Shown here: positions 19,980 to 28,283 of the stretch, in pieces
How positions within the stretch are numbered: the stretch's first letter is position 1
Layout of the letters: each line of letters opens with the position of its first letter
NCBI RefSeq assembly: GCF_022227845.1
Contig: NZ_JAJNQN010000012.1
Coordinates: 47,140 to 111,139 of the forward strand
Direction of reading: 5' to 3'
DNA: 64,000 nt
Source: Ectothiorhodospira lacustris
GTDB lineage: Bacteria > Pseudomonadota > Gammaproteobacteria > Ectothiorhodospirales > Ectothiorhodospiraceae
The notes under the pieces: model-generated
Told to the model about the DNA's origin: nothing
Databases searched by the model: none
Seen by the model: only the letters and a program-made list of their open reading frames with translations
Made by a program: the position numbers and the translations under genes

Positions 19980-21062
19980 ATGTCCGAGCGCATCATCAGT
20001 GCCGACACCGCCCCCGACGATGAAACCCTGGAACGCTCCATCCGTCCCCAGCGTCTGGCGGACTACGTGGGTCAGCCGGTGGCCCGGGAACAGATGGAGA
20101 TCTTCATCTCCGCCGCTCGCGCCCGCGGCGAGGCCCTGGACCATGTGCTGATCTTCGGTCCGCCGGGGCTGGGCAAGACCACCCTGTCCCATATCATCGC
20201 CCAGGAACTGGGGGTGAACATGCGCCAGACCTCCGGCCCGGTGCTGGAACGCCCTGGCGACCTGGCGGCCCTGCTGACCAACCTGGAGCCCCATGATGTG
20301 CTGTTTGTGGACGAGATCCACCGGCTCTCCCCAGTGGTGGAGGAGGTGCTGTACCCGGCCCTGGAAGACTTCCAGCTGGACATCATGATCGGTGAAGGCC
20401 CGGCGGCCCGCTCCATCAAGCTGGACCTGCCTCCGTTCACCCTGGTGGGCGCCACCACCCGCGCTGGTCTGCTCACCTCACCCCTGCGGGACCGCTTCGG
20501 CATTGTCCAGCGCCTGGAGTTCTATTCCAACGAGGATCTGGCCCATATCGTGCGCCGTTCCGCCCGTATCCTGGGGGCGGAGCTGGACGGGGAGGGGGCC
20601 GTGGAGATCGCCCGCCGTGCCCGTGGTACCCCCCGAATTGCCAATCGTCTGCTGCGGCGCGTCAGGGACTATGCGCAGATCAAGGCTAATGGCATTATCA
20701 GCGCCCAGGTGGCGGATCGTGCCCTGAACCTGCTGGATGTGGACGCCCATGGTTTTGATGCCCAGGACCGGCGGCTGCTGCTGTCGGTGATCGAGAAATT
20801 CGATGGCGGCCCGGTGGGGCTGGACAGTTTGGCGGCAGCCCTGGGGGAGGAACGAGGGACGATCGAAGATGTGATTGAGCCCTATCTGATTCAGCAGGGC
20901 TTTCTCATGCGCACCACCCGCGGCCGCATGGCCACCAGCAACGCCTACCGGCACTTTGGTCTGCGAGTGCCCTCGGCCCTGGAGGCCCGGGTCGCCCTGC
21001 CGGATCTGTTTGAATCCGCCGCTACGGTGACGGATTCAAGCCCTGAAAACCCCAAACTGTGA
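19980..21062 (+). CDS. ruvB: Holliday-junction branch migration helicase RuvB
   Basis: A 360-residue AAA+ motor. Walker A is [11 protein letters not shown] (about residues 58-68), Walker B is [11 protein letters not shown], and sensor 1 is [20 protein letters not shown], which includes the arginine-finger region. The C-terminal winged helix reads [23 protein letters not shown]. It begins [15 protein letters not shown]. It completes the ruvCAB set, which with yebC and the tol genes forms the standard gammaproteobacterial block. Confidence 0.98.
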   Translation: MSERIISADTAPDDETLERSIRPQRLADYVGQPVAREQMEIFISAARARGEALDHVLIFGPPGLGKTTLSHIIAQELGVNMRQTSGPVLERPGDLAALLTNLEPHDVLFVDEIHRLSPVVEEVLYPALEDFQLDIMIGEGPAARSIKLDLPPFTLVGATTRAGLLTSPLRDRFGIVQRLEFYSNEDLAHIVRRSARILGAELDGEGAVEIARRARGTPRIANRLLRRVRDYAQIKANGIISAQVADRALNLLDVDAHGFDAQDRRLLLSVIEKFDGGPVGLDSLAAALGEERGTIEDVIEPYLIQQGFLMRTTRGRMATSNAYRHFGLRVPSALEARVALPDLFESAATVTDSSPENPKL

Positions 21063-21071
21063 CCGATCTCC

Positions 21072-21530
21072 GTGCCTGACACACCCCCATCCCCCACCAT
21101 GAGCCCCGCTTTTGTCTGGCCTGTCCGCGCCTACTACGAAGACACCGATGCCGGCGGCGTGGTGTTCTATGCCAACTACCTCAAGTACATGGAACGTGCC
21201 CGCACCGAATGGCTGCGCCACCTGGGGATCAGCCAGGAACGGCTGCGGCAGGAGCAGGGGGTGATCTTTGCCGTACGCGCCGCCTCCCTGGAGTATCTGC
21301 GCCCGGCAGTGCTTGACGACCTGCTGCATGTCACCGCCCGGGTCACGGATCGGCGCCGGGCCAGCCTGGTGATCCGGCATGAGATCTGGCGCCGTTATGA
21401 GACCGAGACACCGGAACTGTTGAACCACGGCGAGGTCAAGATAGCCTGTCTCGATGCCGGGAAATTTGCCCCTCGCCCCCTCCCTGACCTGATTGTGGAC
21501 GCCATGACCGCCGGAGACCCTGAGCAGTGA
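21072..21530 (+). CDS. ybgC: Tol-Pal-associated acyl-CoA thioesterase
   Basis: A 152-residue 4-hydroxybenzoyl-CoA-thioesterase-like hotdog protein. The active-site motif is YYEDTDAGGVVFYANYLKYMERART, with the catalytic Asp in DTDAGG. A GTG at 21072 or an ATG at 21099 could start it; the ATG gives the usual N-terminal length before the motif, while the GTG is closer to the ruvB stop. Its TGA overlaps the tolQ GTG. The encoded enzyme hydrolyses acyl-CoA or acyl-ACP and is linked to phospholipid metabolism near the Tol complex. Confidence 0.93.
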   Translation: MPDTPPSPTMSPAFVWPVRAYYEDTDAGGVVFYANYLKYMERARTEWLRHLGISQERLRQEQGVIFAVRAASLEYLRPAVLDDLLHVTARVTDRRRASLVIRHEIWRRYETETPELLNHGEVKIACLDAGKFAPRPLPDLIVDAMTAGDPEQ

Positions 21531-22228
21531 GTGTCGATCTTTCCCTGTACCGCCTGATCCTGGACGCCAGCCTCATCGTCCAGTTGGTGATGCTGATCCT
21601 GGTGCTGGCCTCGGTGTTCTCGTGGATGATCATTGTCCTCAAGTGGCGGGTGCTGCGGGAGGCCCGCCGGGTGGCGGACGAGTTCGAGGAGCGTTTCTGG
21701 TCCGGCGTGGATTTGACCCACCTGTATGACGGCATCCGGCGCAAGACGGAGGTCTCCGGGTTGGAGCACGTGTTTGCCGCTGGATTCAAGGAATTCCTGC
21801 GCGGGCGCAAGCAGCTGAGGGATCCCACGGTCGGGGTCTTGGTGACCGGCGGCACTGAGCGTTCCATGCGGGTGGCCATCTCCCGGGAAGGGGATGGGCT
21901 GGAGTCGTACCTGAACGCCTTGGCCACGGTGGGTTCCACCAGCCCGTATATCGGCCTGTTCGGCACGGTATGGGGCATCATGCATGCCTTCATGGGGCTG
22001 TCCGGGGCCCAGCAGGCCACCCTGGCCATGGTGGCCCCCGGCATTGCCGAGGCGCTGATCGCCACGGCCCTGGGCTTGTTTGCCGCCATCCCGGCAGTGA
22101 TTGCCTACAACAGCTTTTCCTCGGATATCGACCGTCTCATGGCCCGTTACGACAACTTCTCCGAGGAATTGGCCACCCTGCTGCAGCGTCAGATGGGCGG
22201 TCGCGAACGGGACGAGGTCGAGGCATGA
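21527..22228 (+). CDS. tolQ: Tol-Pal proton-channel subunit TolQ
   Basis: A 233-residue inner-membrane protein of the ExbB/TolQ/MotA family. The three helices are visible: LILDASLIVQLVMLILVLAS near the N-terminus, LATVGSTSPYIGLFGTVWGI, and GIAEALIATALGLFAAIPAVIAYN. With TolR it forms the proton-driven motor that energises TolA during outer-membrane invagination. The GTG start overlaps the ybgC stop. The 49-base gap to tolR is the longest in this part of the operon. Confidence 0.96.
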   Translation: MSVDLSLYRLILDASLIVQLVMLILVLASVFSWMIIVLKWRVLREARRVADEFEERFWSGVDLTHLYDGIRRKTEVSGLEHVFAAGFKEFLRGRKQLRDPTVGVLVTGGTERSMRVAISREGDGLESYLNALATVGSTSPYIGLFGTVWGIMHAFMGLSGAQQATLAMVAPGIAEALIATALGLFAAIPAVIAYNSFSSDIDRLMARYDNFSEELATLLQRQMGGRERDEVEA

Positions 22229-22277
22229 ACTTGCGCGCCCCAAATTCTGTTGACGCGATCGCCTGGGGGCCGCCGCC

Positions 22278-22733
<456 letters not shown>

Positions 22734-22737
22734 TGCC

Positions 22738-23754
22738 ATGTGGTCCCTGCTGCGCCGACATTATGGTCTGTTCGGGGGCATCCTCGGTATCCACCTTTTG
22801 CTGTTCGTGTTGCTGGGACTGAATATTCATTTCAAGTCCCGGGACGAGGCCGGCGCTCTGCAGGCCAATCCGGATGCCGCCGTGGAGGTCATCGAGGCGG
22901 TGGCGGTGGATGGTCGCACCTTCGACCGCATCGAACAGCAGCAGCGGGATACCGAGCAGCGAGCCCGGGCGGAGGCGGAACGCCAGCGCCAGGAGGCCTT
23001 GCGGCGAGAACAGGAAGAACGGCAACGTCAGGCGGAGGCCGAGCGCCAACGCCAGGAACAGGTCCGCCAGGCGGCGGAACAACGGCGCGCCGAAGAACAG
23101 CAGCGGGCTGAAGCGGCCCGTCGCCAGGAAGAGACTCGACAGCAGGAGGCGGAACGCCAGCGCCGTGCCGATGAACAGCGCAAGGCGGAAGAACAGCGCC
23201 GTGCCGATGAACAGCGCAAGGCGGAAGAGCAGCGCCGTGCCGATGAACAGCGCAAGGCGGAAGAACAGCGCCGTGCCGATGAACAGCGCAAGGCGGAAGA
23301 GCAGCGCCGTGCCGATGAACAGCGCAAAGCGGAAGAACAGCGCAAGGCCGAAGAGGCGCGCCAACAGCGTCTGGCGGAAGAACGGGCCGCCGAGGAGCGC
23401 CGTCGGCAAGAGGCAGCGGCCGCCGAACAGCGCCGCCAGCAGGCGGAAGAGGCCGCCCGGCGTCAGGCCGCCGTCCGGCAGGGCCAACAAAATGAATACA
23501 TGGCCGCCATCCGCGCCGCCGTGGAAAGCCGCTGGCACCGTTCGGCCGGTCATCAGTCCGGTTACCGTGCCGTGGTCTTCATTCGCCAGGCCCCGGGGGG
23601 CTACCTCCACGAAGTCCGGGTGGAACAATGCTCGGGCGATCGGGCCTTCTGCGACTCCGTGGAACGGGCGGTGCGCCTGGCCGAGCCTTTGCCAAGTCCG
23701 CCCAGCCCCGATGTCTTTGCCCGCGAGATCCGATTCACCTTCGAGCCCGCCTGA
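22738..23754 (+). CDS. tolA: TolA envelope-spanning protein with amplified helical repeats
   Basis: A 338-residue protein with three domains. An N-terminal anchor (GILGIHLLLFVLLGLNIHF) is followed by a long charged alpha-helical rod at about residues 55-250, made of Glu/Arg/Gln/Ala-rich repeats. The C-terminal domain (YMAAIRAAVESRWHRSAGHQ ... RFTFEPA) binds TolB and Pal. The middle of the rod is five near-identical 12-residue units (RRADEQRKAEEQ). The start at 22738 is chosen because the upstream in-frame ATG at 22711 is inside tolR and lacks sense. Confidence 0.94.
   Translation: MWSLLRRHYGLFGGILGIHLLLFVLLGLNIHFKSRDEAGALQANPDAAVEVIEAVAVDGRTFDRIEQQQRDTEQRARAEAERQRQEALRREQEERQRQAEAERQRQEQVRQAAEQRRAEEQQRAEAARRQEETRQQEAERQRRADEQRKAEEQRRADEQRKAEEQRRADEQRKAEEQRRADEQRKAEEQRRADEQRKAEEQRKAEEARQQRLAEERAAEERRRQEAAAAEQRRQQAEEAARRQAAVRQGQQNEYMAAIRAAVESRWHRSAGHQSGYRAVVFIRQAPGGYLHEVRVEQCSGDRAFCDSVERAVRLAEPLPSPPSPDVFAREIRFTFEPA
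23161..23340 (+). repeat. Five 36-bp tandem repeats inside tolA
   Basis: Units start at 23161, 23197, 23233, 23269 and 23305. They are nearly identical except for a GAA/GAG alternation at the second-last codon (units 1 and 3 GAA, units 2 and 4 GAG), so the array also has a 72-bp period. Unit 5 carries AAA for AAG. Each unit adds 12 residues without changing frame. Confidence 0.92.
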
Positions 23755-23777
23755 ACGGGGGCCATGAGATACCGGTC

Positions 23778-25070
23778 ATGATTCAGATCCGACACGTCAT
23801 CTTTTTGCTGCTGCTCTGTCTGCCCCTGGCGGGACAGGCCGCCCTGGAGATCCGCATCACCCAGGGCGTGGAAGGGGCCATGCCCATCGCCATCGTGCCT
23901 TTCGGCTGGCAGGGCGAAGCCCAGGTCCCCGAAGACCTGGCCACCATCATCGGTGCCAATCTCCACCGCAGCGGGCGTTTTGCCCCGGTGGATCGGCAGA
24001 CCATGCCCCAGCGGCCCACCCGGGCCGATGAGCTGGACTTCCCCGCCTGGCGCGGTCAGGGCAGCAATTACGTGGTCATCGGCCGTCTGCAATCCACCGG
24101 AGCCGACCGTTTTTCCGTCCAGTTCCAGCTCTTCGACGTCGCCGGTGGGCGCCAGCTCACCGGCTACAACATCCCAGTGGAACGGGCCGACCTGCGCCGG
24201 GCCGCCCACATGATCAGCGACATCATCTACGAGCGCCTGACCGGTGAGCGGGGGGCTTTCGATACCCGGGTGGCCTATGTGAGCGTCACTGGGCAGGGCG
24301 GTGAGCGCCGCTTTGCCCTGCAGGTGGCCGATGCGGATGGTCATCATCCGCGCACCATCTTCCGCTCCGCCCAGCCCATCCTGTCCCCGGCCTGGGCCCC
24401 GGATGGTCGCCGGATTGCCTATGTGTCCTTCGAGAACGGCCGTTCCGAGGTCTTCGTGCAGAACGTGGACGGCGGGGATCGTACCCGTCTGGCTGCCTTC
24501 GAGGGCATCAACAGTGCCCCGGCCTGGTCCCCGGACGGCCGGCGTTTGGCACTGACCCTGTCCAGGGACGGGGCTCCCGACGTCTATGTGATGAATCTCG
24601 CTGACCGCTCGGTCACCCGCGTCACCCAAAGCCGGTCCATCGACACCGAACCGGCCTGGATGCCCGATGGCCGCTCTTTGGTCTTCACCTCGGACCGGGC
24701 GGGTCAGCCCCAGCTCTATGAAGTGCCGGTCACCGGCGGCCAGCCCCGGCGCCTGAGCTTTGAAGGACGTTACAACGGCGGCGCCAGCATTTCCCCGGAT
24801 GGGCGTCGCGTGGCGATGGTGCATGGTGCCGGCGGTGGTTTTCGCATCGCCATACTGGACCGCCAGACCCGCCTGTTCCGGGTGTTGACCGATGGCCGTG
24901 CCGATGAGGCTCCGAGTTTTGCCCCCAATGGCAGCATGATCATCTACGCGACCTCCGAGCGCGGCCGGGGTATTCTGGCGGCGGTCAGCGAAGACGGCCG
25001 CGTCCACCAGCGTCTGGTGTTGCAGGAGGGCGAGGTTCGAGAACCCGCCTGGTCGCCGTTTCGTGAGTAA
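23778..25070 (+). CDS. tolB: Tol-Pal periplasmic beta-propeller TolB
   Basis: A 430-residue periplasmic protein. The signal peptide is HVIFLLLLCLPLAGQA. An N-terminal domain (IAIVPFGWQGEAQVPEDLATIIGANLHRSGRF) is followed by a six-bladed propeller recognisable from repeats such as PAWAPDGRRIAYVSFENG, PAWSPDGRRLALTLS and PAWMPDGRSLVFTSDRAGQPQLY. The ATG at 23778 gives the signal peptide; in-frame sequence further upstream belongs to the end of tolA. It interacts with TolA and Pal. Confidence 0.96.
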   Translation: MIQIRHVIFLLLLCLPLAGQAALEIRITQGVEGAMPIAIVPFGWQGEAQVPEDLATIIGANLHRSGRFAPVDRQTMPQRPTRADELDFPAWRGQGSNYVVIGRLQSTGADRFSVQFQLFDVAGGRQLTGYNIPVERADLRRAAHMISDIIYERLTGERGAFDTRVAYVSVTGQGGERRFALQVADADGHHPRTIFRSAQPILSPAWAPDGRRIAYVSFENGRSEVFVQNVDGGDRTRLAAFEGINSAPAWSPDGRRLALTLSRDGAPDVYVMNLADRSVTRVTQSRSIDTEPAWMPDGRSLVFTSDRAGQPQLYEVPVTGGQPRRLSFEGRYNGGASISPDGRRVAMVHGAGGGFRIAILDRQTRLFRVLTDGRADEAPSFAPNGSMIIYATSERGRGILAAVSEDGRVHQRLVLQEGEVREPAWSPFRE

Positions 25071-25099
25071 ATCGAGCACCGAAGTTCAGATGCAGTACC

Positions 25100-25121
25100 C
25101 CTTGATCCTCCGGGATCAAGG
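25100..25121 (+). promoter_or_regulatory. Hairpin between tolB and pal
   Basis: A 9-bp perfect stem (CCTTGATCC/GGATCAAGG) with a TCCG loop lies in the 89-base gap before pal. There is no U-run after it, so it is more likely a partial terminator, an RNA processing site or a stabilising 5' structure that lets pal be expressed at a different level. Confidence 0.5.
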
Positions 25122-25159
25122 CATTTAACAACCTAACCGATACCCCGAGGATTACCTCA

Positions 25160-25735
25160 ATGCGCAGTTCCCATGTCATTAGTCGTTCCCTGCTGTTCGT
25201 CCTGATGGCCATCGTTCTCCTGACCCTGGGCGCCTGTGCCTCGGTGGACAAGACTGCAACCACCGATCCGGTGCTGGTGGGTGATGTCCATGACGATGGC
25301 CGCGCCCCGGGCGACCGCTACCCGGGTGAAACCACCCCCCTGGGCCGCGATGGCCGCCTGACGGCCGATGCCCTGTCCGATCCCTCCAGCCCTCTGTCCC
25401 AGCGAGTAATCTATTTCGAATTCGACCGTGACGATGTCCGTGCCGACTTCGTCGACGTGGTGGCGGCTCATGGTGCCTATCTGGCCCGCAATTCACAGAC
25501 CCGCATCCGTCTTGAAGGTCATACCGATGAGCGCGGCACTCGCGAATACAACCTTGGCCTGGGCGAGCGCCGTGCCCATTCTGTGCGTCGCATGCTGCTG
25601 CTGCAGGGGGCGTCCGGTGACCAGATCCAGGTGATCAGCTATGGTGAAGAGATGCCCGCCGCCATGGGCAGCAGTGAACAGGCCTGGCAGCAGAACCGCC
25701 GGGTGGAATTGATCTATGAGGGGCACCGCAGATGA
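25160..25735 (+). CDS. pal: Peptidoglycan-associated lipoprotein Pal
   Basis: A 191-residue outer-membrane lipoprotein. The signal peptide ends in LTLGACAS. The OmpA-like peptidoglycan-binding domain runs from about residue 85: VIYFEFDRDDVRADF, RIRLEGHTDERGTREYNLGLGERRA, and QQNRRVELIYEG. The conserved Asp and Arg of TDERGTREYN bind meso-diaminopimelate. Between the lipidated Cys and the OmpA domain lies a linker of about 60 residues. Its stop overlaps the start of cpoB by ATGA. Confidence 0.96.
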   Translation: MRSSHVISRSLLFVLMAIVLLTLGACASVDKTATTDPVLVGDVHDDGRAPGDRYPGETTPLGRDGRLTADALSDPSSPLSQRVIYFEFDRDDVRADFVDVVAAHGAYLARNSQTRIRLEGHTDERGTREYNLGLGERRAHSVRRMLLLQGASGDQIQVISYGEEMPAAMGSSEQAWQQNRRVELIYEGHRR

Positions 25736-26574
25736 AGGGATCGATGACCGCTGTTCTGGTCGTAACGGCGCTGCTGGCAGCGCCGTTGTCCCCCGTTCAG
25801 GCCCAGAGCCGCGCCCAGGCCGCGGCTCTGGAGGAGCGCATGCAGCAACTGGACGTTCGCCTGGAGCGTCTGGAACGGCTGCTGGAAAGCGAGGCCCTGA
25901 TGGAATTGATGCAGCGGGTGGACGCCATGGACCGGGATGTGAGGGAGCTGCGGGGTGAATCCGAAACCCTGCGCCATGAGCTGGAGGGGCTGCGGGCCCG
26001 TCAACGTGACCTGTACCTGGACGTGGACGGACGCCTGGAAAACCTGGAGCGGGGCGGATCTTCCGCGCCTGCACCCGCCTCCGGGGCGGCGCCCGCCACA
26101 TTGCCGGATGGGGCTGCCGCTGCCGTGGATCAGGGCGATGGGGCGGCCTTCGGCGAAGTGATCGTCGGCACCGACAGCGATCCCGCGTCGGAGCAGGCGG
26201 CCTATCAGGCCGCTTTCGAGCTGCTCAGGCAAGGTCGGTATGAGCCGTCGATCACCGCCTTTCGCGGCTTCCTGGAGCGTTTTCCCAATGGCAACCTGGC
26301 ATCCAATGCCCAGTACTGGATTGCCGAGGCCTACTATGTGACCCGTGATTTTCCCCGCGCCCTGGCGGAGTTCAAGCTGGTGAACGAACGCTATCCGGGC
26401 AGCAACAAGGGGAGTGACGCCCTGCTCAAGCAGGGCTTCACCCACTATGAGCTGGAGCAATGGGCCGAGGCCCGGCGTGTACTCACCCAGGTTCGGGATC
26501 AGAACCCCAGCAGCTCGGTGGCCCGGCTGGCGGAACAGCGGCTGCAGCGCATGAACGAGGCAGGGCGTTCGTGA
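25732..26574 (+). CDS. cpoB: Tol-Pal coordination protein CpoB (YbgF)
   Basis: A 280-residue periplasmic protein. It has a signal peptide (ALLAAPLSPVQAQS), an N-terminal trimerising coiled coil at about residues 30-105 (heptad-rich LEERMQQLDVRLERLERLLE), a Pro/Ala linker, and three C-terminal TPRs (AFELLRQGRYEPSITAFRGFL, AEAYYVTRDFPRALAEFKLV, GFTHYELEQWAEARRVLTQV). CpoB couples the Tol machine to PBP1B during septation. ATGA overlaps on the 5' side and GTGA at the 3' side tie it to pal and queE. Confidence 0.94.
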   Translation: MKGSMTAVLVVTALLAAPLSPVQAQSRAQAAALEERMQQLDVRLERLERLLESEALMELMQRVDAMDRDVRELRGESETLRHELEGLRARQRDLYLDVDGRLENLERGGSSAPAPASGAAPATLPDGAAAAVDQGDGAAFGEVIVGTDSDPASEQAAYQAAFELLRQGRYEPSITAFRGFLERFPNGNLASNAQYWIAEAYYVTRDFPRALAEFKLVNERYPGSNKGSDALLKQGFTHYELEQWAEARRVLTQVRDQNPSSSVARLAEQRLQRMNEAGRS

Positions 26575-27221
26575 CCGTGGTAGGTCGATTGCGCATCACC
26601 GAGATCTTTCTCTCCCTGCAGGGGGAGTCCCGCAGCGTGGGCTGGCCCACGGTCTTCGTACGTCTGACCGGCTGTCCCCTGCGCTGCGGTTATTGCGATA
26701 CCGCCTATGCCTTCACCGGCGGCTCCTGGATGACCCTGACGCAGATCCTGGCGCAGGTGGCCGGGTACGGTGTTCACCATGTCTGTGTGACCGGCGGCGA
26801 GCCCCTGGCCCAGCCGGACTGTCTGCCCCTGCTCACCGCCCTGTGTGATGCCGGCCACGAGGTGTCTCTTGAGACCAGTGGGGCGCTGGATCTTGCCCCG
26901 GTGGACCCTCGTGTCATCAAGGTCATGGACCTCAAGACACCGGCCTCCGGGGAGTCCGGGCGCAACCGCTGGGAGAATCTGCAATGCCTGGGTTCGGCGG
27001 ACCAGATCAAGTTCGTCCTCTGCGACCGGGCCGACTACGAGTGGGCACGGGAGGTAATGCAGACCCACGACCTGGCGTCCCGGGCGGAGATCCTGTTCTC
27101 CCCCGTACACGATCGTCTATCGCCCCGCGACCTGGCCGAATGGATCCTGGCGGACCGCCTACCGGTCCGTTTCCAGATCCAGCTCCACAAATGGCTCTGG
27201 GATGACGCCCGGGGTCGATGA
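26571..27221 (+). CDS. queE: 7-carboxy-7-deazaguanine synthase
   Basis: A 216-residue radical-SAM enzyme that rearranges 6-carboxy-tetrahydropterin to 7-carboxy-7-deazaguanine for queuosine. The [4Fe-4S]/SAM motif is CPLRCGYCDTAYAF (CxxxCxxC), preceded by FLSLQGESRSVGWPTVFVRLTGC. VTGGEPLAQP is the second family motif. The start is the GTG overlapping the cpoB TGA. It shares a pathway with queC just downstream. Between the two lies a REP-like cluster that may divide their expression. Confidence 0.95.
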   Translation: MTVVGRLRITEIFLSLQGESRSVGWPTVFVRLTGCPLRCGYCDTAYAFTGGSWMTLTQILAQVAGYGVHHVCVTGGEPLAQPDCLPLLTALCDAGHEVSLETSGALDLAPVDPRVIKVMDLKTPASGESGRNRWENLQCLGSADQIKFVLCDRADYEWAREVMQTHDLASRAEILFSPVHDRLSPRDLAEWILADRLPVRFQIQLHKWLWDDARGR

Positions 27222-27287
27222 AAGCGCCCCCCCCCCGGAGTCCGCCATCCCCGATAATTAACCCGGTGATTCCCGATAATTGGCCCC

Positions 27288-27396
27288 GTCATTCCCGCGA
27301 AAGCAGGAATCCAGCGAGGCCCCCCCTGGACTCCCGCCTTCGCGGGAGTGACGATACCAACCCAACCCCGTCATTCCCGCGAAAGCGGGAATCCAG
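27288..27396. repeat. REP-like palindrome cluster between queE and queC
   Basis: Three related 27-base units occur. Units at 27288-27314 and 27370-27396 read GTCATTCCCGCGAAAGC(A/G)GGAATCCAG. A middle unit at 27327-27353 is in inverted orientation with a G/C-richer core. Each contains a CCCGCGAAAGCGGG-type palindrome. A direct repeat of CCCGATAATT lies just upstream (27250-27282). This is a known type of dispersed intergenic palindrome, probably mobilised by a RAYT-like protein. Confidence 0.8.
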
Positions 27397-27411
27397 TCTC
27401 TCGGAGTAACC

Positions 27412-28083
27412 ATGAAAAACGCAGTCGTCCTACTCTCCGGCGGCATGGACTCGGCCACCGTCCTGGCCCTGGCCAAGGCCGATGGTTTTGCCTGCCACTG
27501 TCTCAGCTTCCGCTACGGCCAGCGTCACAGCGCCGAACTGACGGCAGCGGCGGAACTGGCCCGCAGCCTGGGCGCGACGGATCACCGGGTGGTGGACCTG
27601 AACCTGGGCCTGTTCGGTGGTTCCGCCCTCACGGACGACACCATCCAAGTCCCGGACCAGCTCTCCGACGGTATCCCCGTCACCTATGTCCCGGCCCGCA
27701 ACACCGTGTTTCTCGCCGTGGCCCTGGCCTGGGCGGAGGTGCTCAAGGCCCGGGACCTGTTCATCGGCGTCAACGCGGTGGATTATTCCGGCTATCCGGA
27801 CTGCCGCCCCGAGTTCATCCAGGCCTTCGAGACCATGGCCAACCTGGCCACCAAGGCCGGCGTGGAAGGGGATCGCATCCGCATCCGCACCCCCCTCATC
27901 GACCTGAGCAAGGCCGAGATCATCCGCCGGGGCGTAGCCGCGGGCGTGGACTTCTCCCGCACCGTCTCCTGCTACAGCGCCGATGCCGAGGGACGCGCCT
28001 GCGGCACCTGCGATGCCTGCCGCCTGCGGGCCAAGGGCTTCGCCGACGCCGGCATCCCCGACGTCACCCGCTACCGCCCCTGA
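27412..28083 (+). CDS. queC: 7-cyano-7-deazaguanine synthase
   Basis: A 223-residue ATP-dependent enzyme converting 7-carboxy-7-deazaguanine to preQ0. The PP-loop is [15 protein letters not shown]. The zinc-binding cysteines are at the C-terminus: [38 protein letters not shown] and [18 protein letters not shown] are further family motifs. The ATG at 27412 is preceded by CGGAGTAACC. It is downstream of queE in the same direction, separated by the palindrome cluster. Confidence 0.97.
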   Translation: MKNAVVLLSGGMDSATVLALAKADGFACHCLSFRYGQRHSAELTAAAELARSLGATDHRVVDLNLGLFGGSALTDDTIQVPDQLSDGIPVTYVPARNTVFLAVALAWAEVLKARDLFIGVNAVDYSGYPDCRPEFIQAFETMANLATKAGVEGDRIRIRTPLIDLSKAEIIRRGVAAGVDFSRTVSCYSADAEGRACGTCDACRLRAKGFADAGIPDVTRYRP

Positions 28084-28283
28084 ACATGCCCGACGGCTTC
28101 TACACCAGGAAAACTGATCCGGACATACAAAACACTGAATGTCCCGGTCAGCGGCCTGTTGCACAATGACGCCGACATGACAAGAATCAAGTCGGCGGTC
28201 CGATTCGGAACAAGACCGACCTGCACCCAAGGCAAGCCTAGCCGCCGGCTGGCAGCCGGCCCCGGGGCCCCAGGAGGAGATCC

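Noticed and set aside
23161..23340. Regular repeats that could be read as a CRISPR array
   Set aside because: The units are contiguous with no spacers, stay in frame, and encode the helical rod of TolA.
23601..25079. Long minus-strand open frame opposite tolB
   Set aside because: tolB on the plus strand is unambiguous and the antisense frame lacks any family features or ribosome site.
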